Both the position numbers and the translations under genes were made by a program. From Pleurobrachia bachei (Eukaryota > Ctenophora > Tentaculata > Cydippida > Pleurobrachiidae), in NCBI GenBank assembly GCA_000695325.1, contig AVPN01000680.1, positions 1 through 28,538 on the forward strand: a DNA stretch of 28,538 nucleotides. The letters are read 5' to 3'. Position 1 is the stretch's first letter. Each line of letters opens with the position of its first letter. The notes beneath the pieces are model-generated. The model did no database searches, was not told the origin of the DNA, and saw nothing but the letters and a program-made list of their open reading frames with translations. Below are positions 9,601 to 18,279 of this stretch, in pieces.

Positions 9601-12098
9601 ACTAACACTACTGTGTACATCCTAGCTGTACTCTCTTACCATGCTGCTCTAAAACAATACAACTAAAAGCTCTTTCCAGCTCTTTTCAGGACTATATTTA
9701 GTTATCGAGTGCTAACTATCATGTCACCCATTTCCACCCCTATCAACCTACTACCACCTACTATCGACCCTACTCTCACCCCATCATCACCGGACCGGGA
9801 TTGTCAAAAATCGCTGTCCGGTCACCGGGATCCCGGTCAGACCGGGATCCCGGTCGGTTACTGGTGGTGGTATTACTCACCGGTCCACCAGGAAGATCAT
9901 CTCAGCCTGGAAATCAACGCTGGGGAAATCTGGGACGAGAGTAACCATAGCCGCCACCTCCCCTCCACTTGACTTTTCTATAAGAATCTGGGGAGGAAGG
10001 GTTTTAGAGAGAGAAAGAGGGGAAAGAGAGGAACAACTTAGGAAACTAAAATAGCAGCGTGTAACAAGTTGTTTTGTTCAACCCCACATGAAAGACAGTC
10101 TAGCTTACTAGGAACGTAAAAAATTCCTTACCCTAGCTCCAAATGGTTTCCCTGACACAGTCCCAATAAGGATCTGCTGCTCCTCTTCAAATTGTGTCCG
10201 CTGTAATACCAGGGTGGAGGTGCTATGGTAGAATCCTTCACCATCAACCCCATTTCCATCTGTCCAGGACAGTTCAGCAGGAGAACACTCTGTTTTGAAG
10301 GCACAGGTCTGGCGAACCTTGAAGTTAACTGTTATGTCCAACTCCTTATCGGTGTCCACTAGCTGTAATAATACGTTAATTAGTTAATTCTAAAACTGTC
10401 AATTAGCTATAATTATCGTAACAACACATTGTGAGTGTTGGTTGTAATTTAGTTTGGTATTGGTTGTAGGGTCATGTTTGTCGCCATTGGTAATTGGTTG
10501 TGTAAGCGTAGCATTAGCAATTCTCTCGCCCAGACATGAATCTGTACAGACATAACGACACAACAAGCATTGTGTAAAATTTAACTGTCTGTACTGTGTA
10601 CATCCTAGCTGTATTAGCTCACTGCTGCTCTGAATCAATGTAAAGATCTTTCCAGCTCTTTTCAGGACTATATTTAGGTATCGAATGCTAACTATGAACA
10701 ACTTGATCGACCAATGACCACTATATCACCCACCATTGACCCCATTATCACCCAACTATCACCTACTCTGACACACTATATCCCCAGTGCCCCGATTTTT
10801 GAAAACCTGAGAAAATTTTTTGACCCATGGATCACTGGGCTGCAAAAATATATTCGCTGGGCTGCAAGTTTTAGCCCAAAAAGCCTAAAAAACCCTAAAA
10901 GAACCTAAAAATGTCGCTCTAAGATCAGTTGGGCTGCAAAAAATTAATCAGGCTGCAAAACTTTTGGTCAGGCTGCAAATATTTGCTCAAAAAGTTACAG
11001 GGGTTTGCAATATCGGGGCACTGGGACTATATCACCAACTATCGACCCCATTATCACCTACTATCACCCCTACTATCACCCCAATTACCACGCCATACCT
11101 GATCTGCGGCTGTTTTTTCCTCCCCCTCCTCTGTAGGTTTAGTATACTGGGGTGCAATGGTGGTAGGGAGAGTTAGGACCACAGAATTCTCCTCCATAGG
11201 TAGCTCACACACATACCGTAGTTCAATACTGGTGACACTGTTCGGCTCCAACTCACCCAACTAGAGGGAGGGGAATTGTTGAATAATCTATTTCTAAAAC
11301 ATAATAAATAAACAAAAACTACAGATAGCATTAATTATTATAAATCTAAATTAATAATAACCATCATATAAATTCATTGTATGTGTACCTTTAGTTGATA
11401 AAGATCAGGTTTGTACTCGGACAGTAGGAAGTTAGTTCGGGTATCAGACATTGCGACCTCCTCCTCATCATAATCATTCGTCCCACTCTCCTCAGTCTTC
11501 TCCTTCACTATCGACTCTACCACCTGATAATATCACGGGGTTTAGAGTTTACGTTGAAAAAGATCGGTATAAATAATTAGCTCACTAGCTCAGGTTGAAA
11601 GAACACAATTATATCGAATAACATATTTTCATAATTACCTTTTCGTTACTCTTTGCAACGAAGTGGTGGACAGTTCCCCCTTCTGAAACTGGGAAGATGT
11701 AAAGGGCATCTATAGTTTCATCAGTCAAGTTGACGTATTGCTGCTTCACAATGTAGTGACCGAGATGATTCACAACCTGGGAAAAGTATGGTAAGTAGAA
11801 AGTTGCTACTTACTTAAACGATCGTAAGAGAGACAGTTTGACATAATAGGTGAGATTTAACACACAGAGTTTAATAATCAGTGTATTTATCTGTTGGTAG
11901 ACAGTACAATTTGATTTGACATAACAAGAGCACGAAACCAGATCAGTGTAGAATAATTTCATCAGTGTCACTCATTTCACTTACCTCCACATCGACTTCA
12001 CATTTCTCCAGATACAGTGGTAGTACAAAGCCATCATGAACACTGACCAGTCCACATTCTACATCGTCAAAAGTTGTGTATGTATTCTTGAACGGCAT
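5452..12098 (-). CDS. VIT and vWA domain protein, VWA5A-like
   Basis: Eighteen exons join in frame to 864 aa: 12098-11985, 11776-11639, 11523-11389, 11260-11099, 10362-10132, 9987-9881, 8773-8577, 8407-8169, 8046-7907, 7736-7591, 7436-7336, 7108-7000, 6856-6785, 6688-6626, 6521-6447, 6330-6109, 6007-5738 and 5525-5452. Residues 1 to about 180 form a VIT domain (LYIFPVSEGG, IELRYVCELP). The vWA domain follows with a complete metal site: D295-R-S297-G-S299, T365 in GGTRVY, and D392 in LTDG. Then come a beta-rich region, a low-complexity Gly/Pro/Met/Gln linker (about residues 630-760), and a C-terminal helical domain ([25 protein letters not shown]) like that of human VWA5A, which is 786 aa. Family members are intracellular, with roles that are poorly defined. 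Exons 5 and 6 have a second copy at 9381-9151 and 9023-8917 that can replace them. The paralogue assignment (5A against 5B) is an inference from the C-terminus. Confidence 0.88.
8905..9790. repeat. Intragenic tandem duplication, copy b (alternative exons 5b/6b)
   Basis: This holds second versions of two VWA5A-like exons: 9381-9151 (77 codons) and 9023-8917. It also holds intron sequence that matches copy a (for example TGTGTAAGCGTAGCATTAGC in both). The exon 5 copies differ by a few residues (SPTELVW against SPAELSW, RTRF against RTQF) and exon 6 encodes the same protein. Edges are approximate because the flanking CACC/TATC-rich sequence is itself repetitive. Confidence 0.85.
9785..9862. repeat. 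Cluster of CCGGGATCCCGG palindromes
   Basis: Between the two exon-pair copies lies a GC-rich insert with two copies of ACCGGGATCCCGGT (near 9827 and 9851) and half-copies CCGGACCGGGAT on the left and ATCCCGGTCGG on the right. The half-copies are inverted relative to each other. It looks like a small foldback element. No target-site duplication could be defined. Confidence 0.6.
9868..10775. repeat. Intragenic tandem duplication, copy a (exons 5a/6a)
   Basis: Counterpart of copy b, offset by 964-981 bp, with exons at 10362-10132 and 9987-9881. Exon 5 is phase 0 to 0 and exon 6 is phase 0 to 2. Splicing 6a to 5b would therefore break the frame, while 6a to exon 7 and 6b to exon 7 both restore Arg296. 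Confidence 0.85.
10775..10782. repeat. Target-site duplication, left copy
   Basis: ACTATATC, repeated exactly at 11026-11033 on the other side of the hAT-like element. Confidence 0.85.
10783..11025. mobile_element. 243 bp non-autonomous hAT-like element (MITE)
   Basis: Perfect 14 bp terminal inverted repeats, CCCAGTGCCCCGAT at the left and ATCGGGGCACTGGG at the right, are bordered by a perfect 8 bp target-site duplication ACTATATC (10775-10782 and 11026-11033). Eight-base duplications with short terminal repeats are typical of hAT transposons. The inside has five copies of GGCTGCAA (10838, 10860, 10932, 10951, 10971) that may be subterminal transposase-binding repeats. There is no coding capacity. 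It sits in the intron between exons 4 and 5a of the VWA5A-like gene. Confidence 0.85.
11026..11033. repeat. Target-site duplication, right copy
   Basis: ACTATATC, identical to 10775-10782. An intact duplication suggests a fairly recent insertion. Confidence 0.85.
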
Positions 12099-12555
12099 TG
12101 CTAAATGTCGCTAGAAACAAATCTTGGGGTTAAAATATACCGCTACGTAAACGGAACTTGGAGTTCGCTTAGGAAAGGAAATATGTAGCAGGGGATAAGT
12201 CAAACTACCCTCATCAGATCATACAAAATGAACAAAGATAGAACTGTTATGCGAAGCAAGGATGGTATCGTATTCTTTATTTAACCTGAGCAACAATATA
12301 AATAGCAGTCCTCAAACCAGTTTGGGCGACCGAGTATAAACACATGGTTTTCCGGCACCCAACCACTTTTGAGAGGAAAAAGGTATAACATAGACACAGG
12401 CGATATCCTAGTGATCAGCTATGTGATGGTTAAACAGTATTCGACGGGGTGCTAAGCAAACATCACAGGGAAGTGTTATTTTGGTCGTAGAACCGAACCG
12501 AACCCACAACTGAGACGACGCAAGTTGAAAAGATTTCGGGCCCTAGGAAAATATT
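12099..12555. other. Upstream region of the VWA5A-like gene
   Basis: No coding exon and no tRNA-like cloverleaf was recognised. It must hold the VWA5A-like promoter, being only about 490 bp between that start codon and the stop of the next gene on the same strand. A short palindrome CAAACCAGTTTG near 12314 is the only structure seen. Confidence 0.4.
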
Positions 12556-12561
12556 TTTATT
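12556..12561 (-). terminator. Poly(A) signal AATAAA of the 60 aa gene
   Basis: AATAAA on the minus strand, 24 nt after the stop codon at 12585-12587. Position and strand fit the two-exon gene just upstream. Confidence 0.6.
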
Positions 12562-12584
12562 AGCAAGCGGAATCACATTTGAGT

Positions 12585-12844
12585 TCACAAGACTAACTTT
12601 CTCAGTTCTTCTTGGGTCAGTGGCTTTTTCTTGTTGAATCCTTCCAAAACACGAGGCGTGGAGTTTCTATTTTTGTTGTACTTAGGCGCCTCCCTTATTA
12701 TCTGTAATCAAGGATTCATAAAGAGTGGTAACAGGCAGAGCTAGAGGGCACGAAAGTGTGCTTGAGTTTGAAACCCACCTGTTCCCTGGCGGCAGCACGT
12801 GGGTTTTCAGGTCGAGATGACCCTACTGTCCTAGCTCTTGACAT
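12585..12844 (-). CDS. Small basic protein of 60 aa, two exons, unrecognised
   Basis: Exon 1 is 12844-12779 (22 codons, begins MSRARTVGSS) and exon 2 is 12701-12585 (38 codons plus TGA). They are joined in phase 0 across a GTGGGT..TTACAG intron of 77 bp. The product is Arg/Lys-rich with an Asn/Lys-rich middle (KYNKNRNSTP) and a likely C-terminal helix (LTQEELRKLVL). There is no signal peptide or membrane segment. The ORF is too short to stand out alone; support comes from in-frame splicing, a poly(A) signal 24 nt after the stop and a CpG-rich block upstream. I do not recognise the family. A short nuclear or RNA-associated protein is possible from the composition only. Confidence 0.6.
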
Positions 12845-13009
12845 TCTGAATACAAAATTAATTTGTCAAATACTTAGGGTAACTGGTAGTCCGTAATACA
12901 GACTCCGTAATCCAGATTTATTACTTATACGAAGTACAGTAGGAATACAAATTAAAAAACATTTGAAAAAAAAAACATTTGAGACGAAAAACGAAATCGA
13001 AAGTCAAAT

Positions 13010-13135
13010 TTTGTATTCGCGCGGCATGCCACGGCACCACAATACACGCGCGCTCAACACCCAGCGCGGCTAATATTTTGCGCGTACCAAAAGTGACGCG
13101 CCTGAACGCGCTGACAAGCTCCGCTAATATTTATG
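13010..13135. promoter_or_regulatory. CpG-rich block upstream of the 60 aa gene
   Basis: About 125 bp dense in CGCG and GCGC (TTCGCGCGGCATGCC, ACACGCGCGCTC, CAGCGCGGC, TTGCGCGTACC, GACGCGCC) in otherwise AT-rich surroundings. It lies 170-290 bp upstream of the start codon at 12844, so it probably marks the promoter. GCTAATATTT occurs twice within it. Confidence 0.45.
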
Positions 13136-13599
13136 ATCACAATTTCGCCTGAATTGAACCCCCCGCGAATGTTGATTTTAATCCTTCAGATTTATTTCAT
13201 CACCAAAGTACTTTCTTGATATACGCTTTACTTTTTGGGCCTTTATTGGGCAATGCAAGAGATCAGATTCGTCATCGTCTCACTCTCTCTCTGGACCGTA
13301 TAACAGCAATAGAACCAAATATTAAAATTGAAAATTACTAGAAACGTTTTGGTAAAACAGTGCAACATTTAACTCTTTTTCGGATAAAAACAGTTCGTAG
13401 TCAGATAGTCTGAATTACTATATTATTAGTCAGGAATTCCCTCATAAATTCAGGGTAAAGATCGTCAGATGTCCTGGTCATTTTGATCAAAATGATCTAT
13501 ATCTCTTTTGACAATGATAATAATAGTATGTACAAATCTTACTCTATCCCCTATCACCATATCGACCTAAGGACAACAATTAACATTTTGTTGCAACAG
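13136..13599. other. Intergenic spacer between the 60 aa gene and the Wnt 3' end
   Basis: AT-rich, no exon found. An 18 bp perfect palindrome (TCATTTTGATCAAAATGA) lies at 13478-13495. Confidence 0.4.
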
Positions 13600-13605
13600 T
13601 TTATT
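13600..13605 (-). terminator. Candidate poly(A) signal of the Wnt gene
   Basis: AATAAA on the minus strand about 195 nt beyond the Wnt stop codon (13799-13801). I saw no closer AATAAA on this strand. Confidence 0.5.
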
Positions 13606-13798
13606 ATAAATGTGACCGTGATTATTGCATTGTAGGTTAACATTCATCTCATGATCGAGTCTTTTGAAAACCGTCTTTTTATCGGCTAGCACAGCGCTGC
13701 ATATCACGATCCGTCTCTCTGTGTCTTCCTACATACATTTCAACCACTTTATGTTTCTCTCTCCCTCACTTGAGAGCTTCTGTCAGTTGAGGGTTGCC

Positions 13799-16700
13799 TC
13801 ACAGGCAGAAATACCGGTATGTGTAGCTGATACAGGTCTGACAGGCAACGTAGCAGCAGAACTTAAACTCACAATTACACTCTTCAACCACCTCTACAAC
13901 CTCTGTTCTGTAACCCCTTCCACAGCAAAGATACTCACAGCTATCCCATCTGAAAATGAGGAAATTTTAGCCATAATTTGGTGCCATACTAGACACCTGG
14001 TGTGGGGATCGCACAAGGTGTCTATGTCACCAAAGCCATGATATCTACTGGTAAAATATTTTGGAAGCAGCCCAGATATCCTTTAGATATGTCTAGTAGA
14101 TCTACATGCTCCCCCGCCCCCTGGGGGAGGGTGTATCATAGGAGTATAGAGTGTATTAACATTAGGTGATTATCTAAAACTATAAGTAAGAGCCATTAGG
14201 AGACGGAAGGTAACGTGGTATAGTTTAGAAAGAGCGTTGGAAAATATGTGATTAGAGAACGAAGAAGGCGGGGTAGGAAAAATGGGGGAGTGAAAGGGAG
14301 AAACGAGAAAGATAGAAAGGAAGAGAGAGAAAGATAGCCAGAGAGAGTGAGAGAGGGGAAGAGATGTAGCTAGAGAAAAGAAGGAGAGAGACGCCCCCGG
14401 TTGTTTTCTAGCACATTTTCCAGTGGGAGGGGATGGGATTGGTCGCATGAGATATTTCCGTTTGTGGCAAAGGTAATGATTTCCGTTCTTGCCCTCTCTC
14501 TCACTCACTCTCCCTCCCTCCCTCCCTCCCTCCCTCCCTCCATCTCCTAGCTGCCTCCCCTACCCTCACTATCTATCTCTCTCTCTTCCTTTCTCTCTCT
14601 TTCCTCTCTCTTTCTCTATCTTTCCCTCTCGGGACGAGAGTATGTAAAATGCAAAAATCCCCAACCGTAAGCGTACTCGACAGTCGACTCACTAAGGCCA
14701 GCTCGTTCTTATTAAAACAAGGTAAGAGTTTCATAGTTATCTTACCCATCCTTCTTGGCGATGAGTCTACAATTTCGTCCCGATGTGCCCGGTGTACCAA
14801 TGGAAGTGTCAGCATCGCAGTAACTCGGAGATCTCTGCAGGGGGAGTTAGTGTTGTGTGAAATGGTAACCATGGTAACTGATCATTGTGATTCACAATTT
14901 GTACAAATCCTGATCAACACCAAGATCTCTAACCTTCAGATAATAAAGTTTGGTGATCTGATCTCCGGTGGCAGCTGACCTTCTCCCTCGTTCTGGGTCC
15001 GCTGCTTCCCTTGCCCGTAACTTCACCTGGTGGTGAGAAGGTTGGTTGGTTGGAACTGAAGCTCTATCAAAACAGTCAAACCCGAACTAAACTAATAACT
15101 AAGTTACTTAGTAAGTTATGAAGCATGTATTATCAATTATTATCAAACCTGTCCAGTTCGTCGCCGTGTCGACACTGCATACATCGCAATGTCATACTTG
15201 GTCACCAGTTTCTTGGCAATTTTGGACATTGATGGTAGGGATTCCCAGCAAGTCTTGATCGAGCAGGAGGAACTAGGACCATGACATCGGCAATTCTTGG
15301 CAGTGCTCTCTCGGATAGTCTGGGGGACAGGAAATTCTCGATCAGTTTCATCATCAAGTTTATTATGAAAATCATAGTGCAGCAGATGGTGAAATCGAGA
15401 CGGCTCAGTGGTGTGTACATAGACCATACCATGTCGCAAGTTTAGAGAAAAATTGCTTTGAAAATACCGCTCTGGCGCTCTGATAGCCGTATCTATATCA
15501 CCCGGCACCGATCTCTAAGCTATACAACATGTATGGTATAGTAGATCGGAGAGTGATATAAAGATACAGCTACTCATGCTGCAACATCACTATTAGATTT
15601 AGAATTCCAAAATAGACTAGTTGTAATCATGATTATGACTGCTAGTATTATATCTTTAGAACAGATGGTATGGTACACGCACTGGTATAGAGAAAGCACG
15701 ATCTTACCTCACGTCCGACGTTATTGTTGTGAAGATTCAGCGCTGAGAGGGATGTGTACTCGTTCTCCCTGGCGTCCAACATCCGCTTGGCAAACTGAGC
15801 ACTGTTCTGCAGTGGTAGCAGTATTACAATTAGTACTGTGACAGCTGGCTAGTGAATGAAGTATAGCTGTAGAATTGCGGGACTAGGGTTGTGAGATTTG
15901 GTTTGCTAGAGCGCTTGAGAGCGGAAACATTTTGTTTTATTAGTACTATGTGAATTGTATATAATCAAGCTCACTCCAGGCCGGCTAGTGTCCTACAATA
16001 ATCAACACAGGCATAGTACCATACCTAATATTCACTTTAAAATCCCTATACTGATATGATACTCACGTCTAATCACTATCATAAAATCCCTACTAATATC
16101 ATGATACTCACCCATATCTCATTGCTGCAAGATCCCCACTGGTAGGATGCACCTGCGCTGACATTCCCACTCTCACAGTCCCCACATTTGTCCACCTCGC
16201 CATTCTGACAGGCTCGTGCCACTGGCATTGCTTTTCTCCTTCATTTAACCCCAATCTCCTCACGTTCAGGCCTGGTTCAAGAGTTTGGTGATCTGATCTC
16301 CGGTGGCAGCTGACCTTCTCCCTCGTTCTGGGTCCGCTGCTTCCCTTGCCCGTAACTTCACCTGGTGGTGAGAAGGTTGGTTGGTTGGAACTGAAGCTCT
16401 ATCAAAACAGTCAAACCCGAACTAAACTAATAACTAAGTTACTTAGTAAGTTATGAAGCATGTATTATCAATTATTATCAAACCTGTCCAGTTCGTCGCC
16501 GTGTCGACACTGCATACATCGCAATGTCATACTTGGTCACCAGTTTCTTGGCAATTTTGGACATTGATGGTAGGGATTCCCAGCAAGTCTTGATCGAGCA
16601 GGAGGAACTAGGACCATGACATCGGCAATTCTTGGCAGTGCTCTCTCGGATAGTCTGGGGGACAGGAAATTCTCGATCAGTTTCATCATCAAGTTTATTA

Positions 16701-18234
16701 TGAAAATCATAGTGCAGCAGATGGTGAAATCGAGACGGCTCAGTGGTGTGTACATAGACCATACCATGTCGCAAGTTTAGAGAAAAATTGCTTTGAAAAT
16801 ACCGCTCTGGCGCTCTGATAGCCGTATCTATATCACCCGGCACCGATCTCTAAGCTATACAACATGTATGGTATAGTAGATCGGAGAGTGATATAAAGAT
16901 ACAGCTACTCATGCTGCAACATCACTATTAGATTTAGAATTCCAAAATAGACTAGTTGTAATCATGATTATGACTGCTAGTATTATATCTTTAGAACAGA
17001 TGGTATGGTACACGCACTGGTATAGAGAAAGCACGATCTTACCTCACGTCCGACGTTATTGTTGTGAAGATTCAGCGCTGAGAGGGATGTGTACTCGTTC
17101 TCCCTGGCGTCCAACATCCGCTTGGCAAACTGAGCACTGTTCTGCAGTGGTAGCAGTATTACAATTAGTACTGTGACAGCTGGCTAGTGAATGAAGTATA
17201 GCTGTAGAATTGCGGGACTAGGGTTGTGAGATTTGGTTTGCTAGAGCGCTTGAGAGCGGAAACATTTTGTTTTATTAGTACTATGTGAATTGTATATAAT
17301 CAAGCTCACTCCAGGCCGGCTAGTGTCCTACAATAATCAACACAGGCATAGTACCATACCTAATATTCACTTTAAAATCCCTATACTGATATGATACTCA
17401 CGTCTAATCACTATCATAAAATCCCTACTAATATCATGATACTCACCCATATCTCATTGCTGCAAGATCCCCACTGGTAGGATGCACCTGCGCTGACATT
17501 CCCACTCTCACAGTCCCCACATTTGTCCACCTCGCCATTCTGACAGGCTCGTGCCACTGCAATGACAACTCCGGCACTCGCCATGGCATGCATAACTGCC
17601 CTCTCTTTTGTTCCCGGGAGCTGAGGTTTCGTCTTCTTTCCAAACACAACCCCTATATCAAACGAACTGCAGTTCCAGCGACGGTACCCGAAGGCTTCCC
17701 GGCAAGTCTCGATTGCTCCGTTTATTCCCTGGGAAATACAGTAGTGCAGATCAAAAAGGGTTGTAATATTTAGAGGATGACTATCGGCCCCACATGGTTA
17801 GGATAGCTCTAGAATCCAGATTCTGGATAGTATTTAGCTCTGGATAGAAAAAGTTAGAGTACCCACTCCATCGAAATACCTCAATCATGATAGGGATTAG
17901 GACGGGGGCCTCAGCACACACCGCCCTCTGACGGTGGGTCAAACCTTCAAAGATCTGACAAGCCTCTGTTGCCAAGCCCATGCTTCTCGTCGTGCCGTGA
18001 GGACTGAAACACAATTGAAAAGTTCAAACTTGGGGGCAATATATTGGGGTTACAAACTAAATATGGCAAACAACGGAGTGGGTATTATATCTTTGGGTCA
18101 ACCGTGCCGCGCCCCCGTTCGATAAGTCTTCCTTAATGTATCAACTGAGATCAAAGCGGCCCGATTCAAAGCTGCTGTCTGTATACGGTTGAATAAAACA
18201 TTCAGAGGGTGACCGCGAGAGAGAGATAGAGAGG

Positions 18235-18279
<45 letters not shown>

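Larger units (their letters stand above)
14948..16228. repeat. Wnt tandem duplication 1, copy I (about 1.28 kb)
   Basis: Nearly identical to 16283-17563 (offset 1335). It contains Wnt exon 6 (most of it), exon 5 (15319-15149), exon 4 (15806-15708) and the 3' part of exon 3 (16228-16112). Copy I is continuous at its left edge with unique exon 6, 7 and 8 sequence, so it is the original position for the 3' half of the gene. Confidence 0.95.
16565..18278. repeat. Wnt tandem duplication 2, copy II (1714 bp period)
   Basis: Overlaps duplication 1. It includes exon 5 (5' part), exon 4, exon 3, exon 2 and upstream intron, ending in a pure GA run (about 18218-18277). It repeats at 18279-19992 with a few differences, for example GACATCGG at 16619 against GGCATCGG at 18333. 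Confidence 0.95.

Noticed and set aside
13478-13495. 18 bp palindrome TCATTTTGATCAAAATGA
   Set aside because: AT-rich palindromes of this size can arise by chance in such a spacer; no supporting context.
13664-14041. 125-codon plus-strand frame
   Set aside because: Antisense to the last Wnt exon, which has the full Cys-rich Wnt C-terminus.
15143-15508. 121-codon minus-strand frame starting [10 protein letters not shown] (also at 16478 and 18141)
   Set aside because: Only the part from TIRES onward is Wnt exon 5; the earlier codons are read-through of the preceding intron, which has a proper acceptor before TIRES.
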